NCBI RefSeq assembly: GCF_009765355.1 | Contig: NZ_VTHK01000007.1 | Span: forward strand, 234,548 to 298,547 | Reading direction: 5' to 3' | Origin: Amycolatopsis anabasis | GTDB lineage: Bacteria > Actinomycetota > Actinomycetes > Mycobacteriales > Pseudonocardiaceae | DNA: 64,000 bases | Shown here: in pieces, positions 1 through 7,535 of the stretch | Position numbering within the stretch: the stretch's first letter is position 1 | Layout: the number at the start of each line of letters is the position of its first letter | The notes under the pieces: model-generated | Databases searched by the model: none | The model's input: the letters and a program-made list of their open reading frames with translations, nothing else | Told to the model about the DNA's origin: nothing | Position numbers and translations under genes: made by a program

Positions 1-549
1 CTTGTGCGCCCGGCGCAGGTTCACGTCATCGACGGAGTGCAGCGCCTTGCTGAGTTTGTCCATCGCCACCGAGGAGTCCTCACCCGAGACCTTGATGGCT
101 TCGGTGGCCTCGGTGGCGTTGCGCTGCGCCCGCTCGTAGTCCTCGGTGACCGTGGTGACCCGCTGCTGCGTCGCGGCGTGGTTGCGCTGCGCGGCGGCGA
201 GGCGTTCTTCGGCGGCGGCCACTTGGGACGCCCGCGCGTTCGAGTTCGCGCGGACCTCGTTGAGCTGCTGCTCGGCGACCCGCACCCGCCCGGCCGCGTC
301 GGCCTCCTTGTCCCGGGCGGCCTGGAGCTGGGTGCCGATCTTCTTGACCTCGGCCTCGGCGGCGGCCAGCCCATCGGAGAGGTTCCGGCCGGCCGACTGC
401 CCGGCCTTCGCCGAGGCCGCGTCCAGCTCCTTGGCGAGCTGGTCCCCGGCCCGCTTGCCCGCGCCGGAGGCTTCCTTGGCGAGCATGGTTCCCCAGCGCC
501 GCGCCGAGGGAAGGACTTCGACCCAGTACGCCTCGCCGGATTCGGCCAT
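1..549 (-). CDS. Tape measure protein, N-terminal part
   Basis: An open frame starts at ATG 549 and stays open for all 183 codons to the window edge, so the gene is cut by the window and not by mutation. It begins MAESGEAYWVEVLPSARRWG, followed by a lysine- and alanine-rich stretch (AKEASGAGKRAGDQLAKEL) and then long heptad-like Ala/Glu/Gln repeats that predict a coiled coil. This is the usual N-terminus of actinophage tape measure proteins, which set tail length and are packed inside the tail tube. It lies 25 bases after the frameshifted tail chaperone, its normal place. Confidence 0.88.
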   Translation of the reverse strand, partial: MAESGEAYWVEVLPSARRWGTMLAKEASGAGKRAGDQLAKELDAASAKAGQSAGRNLSDGLAAAEAEVKKIGTQLQAARDKEADAAGRVRVAEQQLNEVRANSNARASQVAAAEERLAAAQRNHAATQQRVTTVTEDYERAQRNATEATEAIKVSGEDSSVAMDKLSKALHSVDDVNLRRAHK

Positions 550-574
550 CCTGGACACCTCCCCGCGGGGTGTT

Positions 575-1002
575 TCAGGAAGCCAGTGGTGTCCGATCGG
601 GCTTGAACTGGTCGAGGTAGAGCACCACGTCCTCGGTGGAGTGCTCGCCCCGGTCGCCGATGCGGCCCTGCTCCTCCTCGCCGGGGCGCGCGAGCGGCTT
701 GGGCCGGTGCAGCCCTTTCATCTGTCCGGCCCGTCCGGTGACGAACGTGTTCTCGGCCAGCCGGTCCGCCACGATCGCGAGCAGATATTCCACGTCGGTC
801 CAGGAATGCCCGTGCACCGCGCGGTGGAACGCGCTGGTCGGCGGGAGGTGTTCGATCAGCACGCGGAGGTGGCGCAGGGTGATCTGTCCGCGCCAGTACT
901 CCGCGATCGGGTTACGCGGTGCGTAGGTGGCGCAGAGGGCGGCCTCTATCGCTTCCGGCGCTTCGCCGAGGAGGTCCGCCGCCGTGTAGGGCGTCCCTCC
1001 TC
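575..1002 (-). CDS. Tail assembly chaperone, -1 frameshift extension
   Basis: This frame has no good start of its own near its upstream end and is open back past 1000. It reads through EAPEAIEAALCATYAPRNP and then IAEYWRGQITLRHLRVLIEH, a sequence typical of the second half of actinophage tail assembly chaperones. Relative to the 946-1302 gene its frame is reached by a -1 shift, the conserved arrangement in siphoviruses that yields short and long chaperone forms acting on the tape measure protein. I could not pin the slippery site. A purine run near 995-1002 on the minus strand is one candidate. An internal ATG at 862 exists but would lose the conserved part. Confidence 0.8.
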
Positions 1003-1302
1003 GTTCTCCTGCCGCATCTGCTGCATGTACTGGTTGATCGCCAGAATCACGTACCCGGCGCGGCCCCCGGCTTCGACGAAGCGCGCGTACTGGTCCTCAC
1101 CGAGGTAGTACTCCGCGACCTCGACGTCGTTGTCCAGATCGAGCAGCCCGTCTTTCCAGTCGTCGGCCGCGGTGATGGGGTCGGTGCAAACCCACTCCTG
1201 TCCCTTGAACGTGAACGAGAAGGTGTCGGCCGAGCCGGTGGCTTCCTCGCGCTGGGCGAGGATCGCGTCCATGTCGATCGTGGCCACGGTGGTGTTCTCC
1301 AT
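946..1302 (-). CDS. Tail assembly chaperone, short form
   Basis: A 118-residue acidic protein starting MENTTVATIDMDAILAQREE, ending in a basic tail (RRRTSSAKRRKR). It includes the FTFKGQEWVC strand seen in actinophage tail assembly chaperones. It lies between the major tail protein and the tape measure gene. The stop at 946 is bypassed by a -1 shift to give the longer product. A strong hairpin separates it from the major tail protein gene, which may lower its expression relative to tail tube protein. Function is inferred from family and gene order. Confidence 0.85.
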   Translation of the reverse strand: MENTTVATIDMDAILAQREEATGSADTFSFTFKGQEWVCTDPITAADDWKDGLLDLDNDVEVAEYYLGEDQYARFVEAGGRAGYVILAINQYMQQMRQENEEGRPTRRRTSSAKRRKR

Positions 1303-1328
1303 CTGGTGAGCGTCGGTGAGCGTGGGAA

Positions 1329-1372
1329 GGGGACCGATGTGGACCGCTCACCACATGTCCACATCGGTCCCC
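1329..1372 (-). terminator. Strong hairpin after the major tail protein gene
   Basis: A perfect 16-base-pair stem (arms 1329-1344 and 1357-1372) with a 12-base loop lies 15 bases after the major tail protein stop. A second small hairpin (CCCCG-CTT-CGGGG, about 1369-1382) abuts it. There is no long U tract, so it may act as a partial terminator or RNA stabiliser, giving far more tail tube than chaperone transcript. Confidence 0.7.
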
Positions 1373-1386
1373 GCTTCGGGGGCGGG

Positions 1387-1983
1387 TCAGCCAGCCGGAG
1401 GCGGAGCTGTCGGAAGCTCCCAGCCTTCCTTGTAGACCCGCAGGGCGGAGTAACCGTCCGAGCCGGGGTAGGCGGTGATGGTCACCTCGTACCCGATCAG
1501 GGTGTCGGACTTGTAGGTGATCTCGCCGCGCTCGGACACCTCGGCCATGGGCAGGAAAATGCGGCGGTGGTAGATACCGTCGATGACGTCGATGCCGAAG
1601 CATCGAAGGTCGCGGTCCGGCTTACCTTCCTCCACAAAGGACACCACAGCGTCCTTGCCGGTGCCGGTCTGCTTCATGTCCGCCAGCCCGACGCGGTAGA
1701 ACAAGCTGATGGTGTCGAACTTCGATTCCCAGAGCGTGGCCTGGTAGGTCTGCGTGGACTTCGTGATCTCCGCCCGGATCGGGGTCGCGGACTGCCACGG
1801 AGTGAACTCCTCCTTGTCCTCATCCCTACCCTCAACGATCCCGTCGTCGCTGATGTAGCCGAGGTCCCTCATCGCCGCGTCCCACGGCGTCATCGCCGTC
1901 GCGCTCGGCGCGGTGGTCCCCAGGGGGCCGACGTAGAGCGCCCCGGTCACACCCAGGCGCGCGAGAGCAGAGTTCAAAGCCAC
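1387..1983 (-). CDS. Major tail protein
   Basis: A 198-residue protein starting MALNSALARLGVTGALYVGP. It has the phage tail-tube pattern with alternating beta strands (DEDKEEFTPWQSATPIRAEI, then TYQATLWESKFDTISLFYRV), found in major tail proteins of actinophages such as those of the lambda gpV/HK97 gp6 fold group. It follows the neck genes and precedes the chaperones and tape measure, as expected for the tube protein. The family assignment rests on pattern and order. No C-terminal Ig-like decoration domain is present. Confidence 0.85.
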   Translation of the reverse strand: MALNSALARLGVTGALYVGPLGTTAPSATAMTPWDAAMRDLGYISDDGIVEGRDEDKEEFTPWQSATPIRAEITKSTQTYQATLWESKFDTISLFYRVGLADMKQTGTGKDAVVSFVEEGKPDRDLRCFGIDVIDGIYHRRIFLPMAEVSERGEITYKSDTLIGYEVTITAYPGSDGYSALRVYKEGWELPTAPPPAG

Positions 1984-2198
1984 GGGTATCTCCCTTGAAA
2001 TGCGGAGCCCCGGGTGAGCGAGCGGGGTGCGGATAGTGATGGCAGGGCCAGGCTGAATGCTGTCCCTCTGTGTTCGCGTACACGATCGAGTACCGGATAC
2101 GTGGCGTCGCGTACCACGCGCGCCGCAGAGCCGAGCTAACCCACCGTCTAGCAGGTACGGCCAATCGAAGGTTTACATCCACGAATACGTGAATATCC

Positions 2199-2228
2199 TT
2201 CAAACGAACGTCATCGCGCTGTTATGTT
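2199..2228 (+). promoter_or_regulatory. Candidate promoter for the exported-protein gene
   Basis: TTCAAA at 2199-2204 and TATGTT at 2223-2228 are separated by 18 bases, a sigma-70-like arrangement, in an unusually AT-rich stretch (about 2150-2240) of an otherwise GC-rich block. The predicted transcript would start near 2235, about 50 bases before the ATG at 2284. Confidence 0.55.
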
Positions 2229-2283
2229 CGTTCCACATGTCCTCGGATTAGAGCGAGTCTCACAGGGCACGGGAGAGAATGTC

Positions 2284-2661
2284 ATGACAGTCAATACGGT
2301 GACGAAGCGGATCGCTGTTGGGTTTGCAATCGCTGCTTTCGGTGCTGCTGGTTACCTTGTCGGCAACGCTGCTACCTCTACGGCGGCTCCGGCACAGGCC
2401 CCCACACCTCCCAAGATCGTCAAAGGGAACGATGTTGGGACCAATGAATTGTCTTTCGCGAAATGTCCGGACGGAACCGCGCTCATCGGCGGCGGCTACG
2501 CGTCTGATGGCGTTCAGTCCGGCCCTGTCATTGGCGGCAAGTCATATGACGCCTACATCAAAGCAAATGCGCCTTCTCTTTCGCGACCGAACACCTGGGC
2601 AGCCAAGATCGACGTGCCTGGTGGGACCATTGCCGCATATGCTGTCTGCGCCACTGGTTAA
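2284..2661 (+). CDS. Small exported protein, moron-type gene
   Basis: A 125-residue protein encoded against the direction of all surrounding tail genes. The N-terminus is a classic signal peptide: MTVNTVTKRIAVGFAIAAFG, then a hydrophobic run and an Ala-rich cleavage region (TSTAAPAQA, about residues 31-39). The mature part has the motif KCPDGTALIGGGYASD and ends YAVCATG, a pattern found in small secreted beta-rich actinobacterial proteins with two cysteines able to form one disulfide. Start chosen at 2284 because GGGAGAGAA lies just upstream. Own promoter, opposite strand and less extreme base composition fit a lysogenic-conversion (moron) gene. Its function is unknown. Confidence 0.8.
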   Translation: MTVNTVTKRIAVGFAIAAFGAAGYLVGNAATSTAAPAQAPTPPKIVKGNDVGTNELSFAKCPDGTALIGGGYASDGVQSGPVIGGKSYDAYIKANAPSLSRPNTWAAKIDVPGGTIAAYAVCATG

Positions 2662-2696
2662 AGCTACTTGAGCACCTTCCCGCAATAGGCGGCGAT

Positions 2697-3092
2697 TTAG
2701 TCAGCCCGGATGGTGAGTTCGGTGGTCAGCCCGCTTCGGCGGACCGAGGGGTTGTAGTCGGGGCGCCAGGCCGGACCGGCGGGCTCGGCGACGTCGGTGA
2801 CGTGGCCCCACTGGTTGCCCTGCCCGATCAGGTCGTGCAGGTGCCCGGAGACCTGCGTGGCGAGATCCGTTGCGGCGGCGCGGGTCGTGGCGTACACGTC
2901 GAGGTCGATTCGGGGACGCCACAGCAGCGGTCGACCGTGGTTCCACGGACGACCCTGCTTTGGCCCCGGCAGGCAGGTGACCTGGACCGTGGGGAGCTGC
3001 TGCTCGAACCGCGCGGGCAGCTCGGCCACCACGCGGATTCCGTCGAGGCGCCCGGCGAGCCAGGCCACGACCAGGGCCTCAACGTCGATCAT
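2697..3092 (-). CDS. Tail terminator / tail completion protein
   Basis: 131 residues beginning MIDVEALVVAWLAGRLDGIR, followed by strands such as LPTVQVTCLPGPKQG and RPRIDLDVYATTRAAATDLA. This alternating pattern and size match the actinophage neck protein that caps the tail tube (HK97 gp10/lambda gpU-type position). Its start overlaps the stop of the next upstream gene by four bases, showing translational coupling within the neck gene run. Confidence 0.72.
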   Translation of the reverse strand: MIDVEALVVAWLAGRLDGIRVVAELPARFEQQLPTVQVTCLPGPKQGRPWNHGRPLLWRPRIDLDVYATTRAAATDLATQVSGHLHDLIGQGNQWGHVTDVAEPAGPAWRPDYNPSVRRSGLTTELTIRAD

Positions 3093-3271
3093 TTCTCAGC
3101 GGCCTTGCCCGGCGGCGTCATCTTGCGGGCGCCGGTCTTCGCGTCGTTCTCGTCGCCGACGTAGCGGGCGCGTCCCTCGTTGACCAGGACGGCCGCCTGG
3201 TCGTCGTCCAGGTCGATTGTCTTGCCGACCCGCGTGTCATCGCGGTCGAACGCGATAATCACCTTGGCCAC
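3089..3271 (-). CDS. Small neck-region protein
   Basis: A 60-residue protein, MAKVIIAFDRDDTRVGKTID and then DLDDDQAAVLVNEGRARYVG, ending in a charged tail. Small proteins with this beta-strand start and an 'NEGRARYV' motif are frequent between head-tail connector genes of actinophages. No biochemical role is known to me. It overlaps the downstream tail terminator gene by four bases. Confidence 0.7.
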   Translation of the reverse strand: MAKVIIAFDRDDTRVGKTIDLDDDQAAVLVNEGRARYVGDENDAKTGARKMTPPGKAAEK

Positions 3272-3283
3272 AGTGGACTCCTT

Positions 3284-3550
3284 CTACTTGCTGCCGATCG
3301 CGCGCCCCAGCGCGCGATGGCGGGGAACGTCTTCGGTGCCGAACTCACCGAACTTGTCGGTGTGCGTGACCCGGGCGTAGCTGCGGCCCCTCGGGCGGAT
3401 GCCTTCCTCCACGGTCACCTCCGCGTCCACTCCGGCGGCGGCGAGGTTGGCGCGGGTGCGGTCGGCGACCTGCTCGGCCACGCCCCGGAGCCGGGCGCGC
3501 AGCCCGGGGAGGCGCATGAGCTTGCGGAATTCGCGGTGGGACAGAGCCAT
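3284..3550 (-). CDS. Head-tail connector protein (HK97 gp10-like)
   Basis: 88 residues from ATG 3550: MALSHREFRKLMRLPGLRAR, then a helix, then VTVEEGIRPRGRSYARVTHT and a FGEFGTEDVPRHRALGRAI tail. The closing motif 'hxxxE.G......RP...A' is typical of HK97 gp10-like connector proteins. The start overlaps the upstream stop by one base (TGATG), which favours this start over any longer form. Confidence 0.75.
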   Translation of the reverse strand: MALSHREFRKLMRLPGLRARLRGVAEQVADRTRANLAAAGVDAEVTVEEGIRPRGRSYARVTHTDKFGEFGTEDVPRHRALGRAIGSK

Positions 3551-3894
3551 CAGCCGCTCACCTTCTGAATGTCGACTTCGCAGTGGTGCACCGCACCGAG
3601 CCGGATGGGGTGCGGCCAGCGCGCGATCTCCCCGATGACTTCGCAGGTGCGACCGGCCCACTCGATCCGGTCGACCGGGGTCACGTCGAGGTCCATTCCG
3701 GCCGGGGTGTAGATCCGCCAGCCGGTCGTCACCATGTCCCGGGCATCGGCGCTGCTCTCGGTCGACGAGCGCGGCTGCACGCACACCCCGTTGACCACCT
3801 GCCGGGTTCCGGCCGCGTAGTCCAGCACGTCCGAGCCGTACCGGTCTTGGGTGACCAGCGGCCGGACGATGGTGATGGTGTCGCCGAAGATCAC
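3550..3894 (-). CDS. Head-tail stopper / head closure protein
   Basis: 114 residues, MIFGDTITIVRPLVTQDRYG with a beta-rich body (VNGVCVQPRSSTESS, WRIYTPAGMDLDVTPVDRIE, then WAGRTCEVIGEIARW). The pattern matches phage head closure (SPP1 gp16-like, 'head-tail joining') proteins. It is coupled to its neighbours on both sides by one- to four-base overlaps. Role in blocking DNA exit at the connector is inferred from family and position. Confidence 0.75.
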   Translation of the reverse strand: MIFGDTITIVRPLVTQDRYGSDVLDYAAGTRQVVNGVCVQPRSSTESSADARDMVTTGWRIYTPAGMDLDVTPVDRIEWAGRTCEVIGEIARWPHPIRLGAVHHCEVDIQKVSG

Positions 3895-4424
3895 GGGAGG
3901 TCCCCGCGGTTGAGCCGATAGCGGTCCACCGCGCGTGTCCAGGACTCGGGCATGGTCCCGGCCGGGGACGAAAAGGACAGCGATTCGCCGCCCACGGTCA
4001 TGGCCGAGATGCCGGGCTGCACGGTCAGCAGGTACCGGGCTTCGGTCATCACCGCGTCCGCGATGTCCTCGGGGACCGGCTCGTACCCGTGGGTGTAGAC
4101 CACGCGCACCACGTCCAGCTCGTCCGGCCAGCCGGTCGCCCGCCGGAGCTGCCCCTGTCGTGACCAGGTGAAATCGGTGACCGGCTGGCCGTCAACCTCG
4201 ACCGTGGTCACGGCCACCACGGGCGCGGCCGGGAGCGTGAGCACCGTCCCGCCGGTCCCGTCGAGCCACACTTCTTCGTCGGCCACACGCGACACGGGAT
4301 GGCGCACCTCGCCCCGGAACCGCGCCGACGCCGAGGCCACGGCATCGGTCACGGCGGCGTCGTCGACGTCACGGCCGGTCCAGCGGGCGACGACGGCCGG
4401 GTCAGCCAGCAGCGGAAGGGGCAT
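3891..4424 (-). CDS. Head-tail adaptor protein (gp6-like)
   Basis: 177 residues starting MPLPLLADPAVVARWTGRDV, with a helical N-terminus (DDAAVTDAVASASARFRGEV), a central strand block with LTLPAAPVVAVTTVEVDG and a VVYTHGYEPVPEDIADAVMT segment. The HGYxxVPxDIxxAV motif is characteristic of phage connector adaptor proteins of the HK97 gp6/SPP1 gp15 group. It lies directly after the capsid-side small genes. Confidence 0.85.
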   Translation of the reverse strand: MPLPLLADPAVVARWTGRDVDDAAVTDAVASASARFRGEVRHPVSRVADEEVWLDGTGGTVLTLPAAPVVAVTTVEVDGQPVTDFTWSRQGQLRRATGWPDELDVVRVVYTHGYEPVPEDIADAVMTEARYLLTVQPGISAMTVGGESLSFSSPAGTMPESWTRAVDRYRLNRGDLP

Positions 4425-4614
4425 GGTCGTCGCCCTCCGCGCCGGAGCTGCTGCCGGCGGAATCGCCGGAGATCAGGCCCGTCTCGACGTAGCGCGCGAT
4501 CGCGAGCAGGTCGTCCGTCAGGGGCGCCTCGCCCGGGACCGCGCGGGCGGCGGCGGACACGCACGCGCACCGGACCTGCTGGGCCGGGGTGAGTTGGCCG
4601 TCCAGCTCGGGCAT
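4402..4614 (-). CDS. Small phage protein of unknown function
   Basis: 70 residues from ATG 4614, MPELDGQLTPAQQVRCACVS, then AAARAVPGEAPLTDDLLAIA and RYVETG, with a low-complexity Ser/Gly/acidic tail. It overlaps the adaptor gene start by 23 bases. The N-terminal part looks like a folded helical domain. Similar short ORFs are common between capsid and adaptor genes in actinophages, but I know of no assigned role. Confidence 0.6.
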   Translation of the reverse strand: MPELDGQLTPAQQVRCACVSAAARAVPGEAPLTDDLLAIARYVETGLISGDSAGSSSGAEGDDHAPSAAG

Positions 4615-4618
4615 CGCC

Positions 4619-4897
4619 CTACTCGCCGGTCTTGTTGCGCGCCGTCCGCGCCTTGGTCTGCGCGTCGGTGCGCTTGGCCTCCGGCTCGTTCTCGACCAGG
4701 GTGCCGCCGAGCCGGGCAGCATCCTCTTCGGACAGATTCATGGTGGTCTCGTACCCGTTCACGGTCACGCGGTACTCGCGTAGTTCCGCCATGGCTGGCG
4801 CCTCCTCGATTCGCTCGTCGACGCCGACCGTGGTCGTGGTCATCCCGCACGAGAAATCGTGGCTTCCGCAGACGGGGCAACCGATCGGGTCGGGCAT
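4619..4897 (-). CDS. Small protein with N-terminal zinc ribbon
   Basis: 92 residues from ATG 4897. It opens with MPDPIGCPVCGSHDFSCG, three cysteines in CxxC plus C spacing, suggesting metal binding. A MAELREYRVTVNGYETTMNL strand segment and a Lys/Arg-rich tail follow. An internal ATG at the MAELREY position could give a shorter protein without the cysteines. The full form is preferred because it follows the capsid gene closely and is open. Function unknown. Confidence 0.6.
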   Translation of the reverse strand: MPDPIGCPVCGSHDFSCGMTTTTVGVDERIEEAPAMAELREYRVTVNGYETTMNLSEEDAARLGGTLVENEPEAKRTDAQTKARTARNKTGE

Positions 4898-4906
4898 CGG
4901 CGCGGG

Positions 4907-6247
4907 TTACAGGGTGACCTTGCAGAACGCGGACGGCTGGATGATGCCGAACGCGGCGCGCATCTCGGCCAGGATCGCGACCAGGTTCCGCACGAAGAAA
5001 TCCGCGTGGCTGTCGGTCACGGTCAGGCTGGCCTGCTGGCGGTCCCACAAGATCGCCTTGCGGAAGTCGCCCACCCACGGAGTTCCCGGAATCGCGGCCT
5101 CGGACTCGACCACGGGCAGGTTCCAGAGCCGCTGCGCCAGGTTCGCGCCGAACGGGCCGTCCCCGTAGAACCGCCCCTGGTTGTCCGAGATCTCGTCGAG
5201 GGATTCGAGGTCGTTCGGGTGGATGACGACCGCGTTGGCGACCGAGCGGCCCACGGTGCGGATCTTGGTCTTGGCCCGGCGCACCGCGAGCAGTTTGCCG
5301 AACCCGGCCGGTTTCCCGGCCGGATCGGGCACGGCGGGCTGGGTCTGTGTACCGGACACACTGGCCAGACCCTCGAAGTTCTCGCCGATCCCATCCCCGG
5401 CGATCATCTGGTCCTCAAGCTCTTCCTCGAGCCCGGTCTCCAGGAACGAATCGATGAGCGTGCGCACCTGCGCGGCATCGGACAACGCGCGCTTGGTCGC
5501 CGGAATCCAGTGCGCGATCGTCCGCACGGGCGTGGTGACCCGCACCGTGGAGAAGCCCGACTCGGGTTTCACGCCCGCCTGCGTGGGAGTGACCGCGGGC
5601 TCGCCCGACCCGACCGGCGCGGACGTGACGGCCTCCGGGACCGGTGCGGCCCGGTTGTTCCAGCCCGTGATGCGGGTGTACTCGATCTGGTCGGAGGTCG
5701 TGGTGCCGCCGGTCACGAGCTGCCGCAACGTGAGCGGCCGGAAGAACTGCTCCGGGCCGACCAGGACGCCCCGGTAGTCCTCGGTGCGGAACGCGCCGCC
5801 GGAGGTCGGGGACGCCCCGGTCACGAGTTCCTTGTAGCCGACCGGGCGGGACTGGACCCGCATGTCCTTGGCGAACATCCCGTTCGGCGCGGACTTGAGC
5901 AGGTCCTGGTACTGCTCGGAGGTGATGAACGTTTCCCCGATGCTGGCCGTGCCGGACCGGTAGCCGTCCTGTTCGGCCTGTGCCCGCCGGTCCTTGGCTT
6001 CGGCCTGACCGTCGATCAGGCCCACGGCGTCCCCGAGGTCCTGAATGGCCGCGCGGACGTTGCTGTCGGCCTTCGCGGTGTCGAGCGCCTTCTTCACCTC
6101 CTGCGCCTTGCGCATGGACTCGGTGACCTCGGCGCGCTCCTCGTCGGTGAAGTCTCGGCCCTCGTCATCGGCCTTGACGGCGATGGCGTTGGCCTTCTCC
6201 AGGTGCGCCTTCAGTTCCTCGGTAAGCCGCGCGATCTTGTCGCTCAT
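4907..6247 (-). CDS. Major capsid protein, HK97 fold
   Basis: 446 residues. The first about 100 residues are a charged coiled coil (MSDKIARLTEELKAHLEKAN, with DFTDEERAEV), the delta or scaffolding domain that the prohead protease normally removes. The rest matches HK97-fold capsids: EYTRITGWNNRAAPVPEAV, the spine helix region around RTLIDSFLETGLEEELEDQM, IAGDGIGENFEGLA and the VIHPNDLESLDEI segment. It lies directly after the protease gene. The cleavage site is not identified from sequence alone. Confidence 0.95.
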   Translation of the reverse strand: MSDKIARLTEELKAHLEKANAIAVKADDEGRDFTDEERAEVTESMRKAQEVKKALDTAKADSNVRAAIQDLGDAVGLIDGQAEAKDRRAQAEQDGYRSGTASIGETFITSEQYQDLLKSAPNGMFAKDMRVQSRPVGYKELVTGASPTSGGAFRTEDYRGVLVGPEQFFRPLTLRQLVTGGTTTSDQIEYTRITGWNNRAAPVPEAVTSAPVGSGEPAVTPTQAGVKPESGFSTVRVTTPVRTIAHWIPATKRALSDAAQVRTLIDSFLETGLEEELEDQMIAGDGIGENFEGLASVSGTQTQPAVPDPAGKPAGFGKLLAVRRAKTKIRTVGRSVANAVVIHPNDLESLDEISDNQGRFYGDGPFGANLAQRLWNLPVVESEAAIPGTPWVGDFRKAILWDRQQASLTVTDSHADFFVRNLVAILAEMRAAFGIIQPSAFCKVTL

Positions 6248-6371
6248 GGGTTCCTCAGTTCGTGTGCGTTGGTGCGCGCAGACGAATCGAGGCGGTTCCT
6301 CGCGCTGCTGGCGAACCCCGTGGGCGGGGTCGCGGACAGGCGGGCGTGGCCTGTTCTGTCGTCTCCTTCTG

Positions 6372-7535
6372 TCAGGCGGTGAGCGTGTTGGGATCGGCGA
6401 CGCCGTTGAGCGCCGCCAACTGGACGCGGAGCGGGGCTGGCTGGCCAGCGGGCCGGGCGGGCGGCGCCGACTTCTCGTCGGTCGTCGCGGGCTCGGCGGG
6501 CGTGGCGGCCTTCCCGTCCTCGTCGGTCTTCAAGGCGGACAGCACGGTCTCGATAGCGCTGGTGCCGTCCGCGATCTTCTCCAGGGCCGCCCGCAGAGCG
6601 GATTCATTCTTTGCCGAGAGCACTCTGCCGGCCTTCTCGCCGGGGGTGTGCTCGGCGGCCTCGGCCCGGCCGGGGGTGGACTTGAGTTCCGGGGGCTCCA
6701 CGTCGGCGTCGCGCAGGTGCCGGGCGAGGTGGTTGTACACGCCCTGGCGGTCGGCGTCCGGGATGGTGGTGCCGGTGCGCGAGCCATTCAGGACGGCGAT
6801 GCCGGTGGTGCAGGCTTGCAGATTCGCCGCGCCCACCTCGCCGTCGCTGCTCACGTTGTGGTGGATGAACTTGTAGCTCGACTTGGCGTCCGGGTCGCCG
6901 TCTGGGTCCTGCCAGGCGAACGCGCGCCGGTAGACCTGCCCGCCCGCGTCGTTGGACAACCTGGCCTCGTTGGCCGGGCCGTCCCACGCGCCGTCATCGG
7001 TCGCGGTCGAGTGCGGCCCGATCGCCGATTTCACCGACAGCAGCTCGGTGTCGGAGTTCGCGCCGATCAGCGTCGGCCCGACCTCGTACAGCCGCAGCTT
7101 GCGCAGCTCGTAGTACCCCTCGCCCGCGGCGTCGTCGTCCTCCGACTTCGCGTCGACCCAGCCGCCCTCTTGAATGTCGTAGGCGAAGGAGAACTGCCGC
7201 ACGCGCTTGCCCTTGAGCAACCGGTACACCTTGCGGGCCTTGGGCTCGTCCAGGTCGATGCGGGCACGAACCCACAACCCCTCCTCGCGTTCCTCGGCTT
7301 CCTCGACGTAGCCGATGTGGTAGTCCGGGTCGTGGGACATGTGCGACCACAGCACCGGAATCGGGTTACCGGACTCCTGCCACTCGGCGAGCGTGTCGGC
7401 GAACGCGCCGGGCCGGATCTTGTCTCCCACAGAGTCCACGTTGTACGCGGCGACGATCGCTTCGAACACCCCGTCGTCCGTGCCGTCCTGCTCCCCAGCG
7501 GCCTTGATCCGGACCGGGCACGTCTTCACCTTCAT
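6372..7535 (-). CDS. HK97-type prohead protease with C-terminal extension
   Basis: 387 residues. The N-terminal half is an HK97 prohead serine protease: VAAYNVDSVGDKIRPGAFAD, the histidine in VLWSHMSHD (about residue 65) and the serine in RQFSFAYD (about 116). It cleaves the capsid delta domain during head maturation. Residues of about 200-305 (WDGPANEARL, YRRAFAWQDPDGDP, YKFIHHNV) form a separate domain often fused to phage head proteases and related phage proteins, of unclear role. A Glu/Lys-rich tail ends the protein. The gene overlaps the portal gene by four bases. Confidence 0.93.
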   Translation of the reverse strand: MKVKTCPVRIKAAGEQDGTDDGVFEAIVAAYNVDSVGDKIRPGAFADTLAEWQESGNPIPVLWSHMSHDPDYHIGYVEEAEEREEGLWVRARIDLDEPKARKVYRLLKGKRVRQFSFAYDIQEGGWVDAKSEDDDAAGEGYYELRKLRLYEVGPTLIGANSDTELLSVKSAIGPHSTATDDGAWDGPANEARLSNDAGGQVYRRAFAWQDPDGDPDAKSSYKFIHHNVSSDGEVGAANLQACTTGIAVLNGSRTGTTIPDADRQGVYNHLARHLRDADVEPPELKSTPGRAEAAEHTPGEKAGRVLSAKNESALRAALEKIADGTSAIETVLSALKTDEDGKAATPAEPATTDEKSAPPARPAGQPAPLRVQLAALNGVADPNTLTA

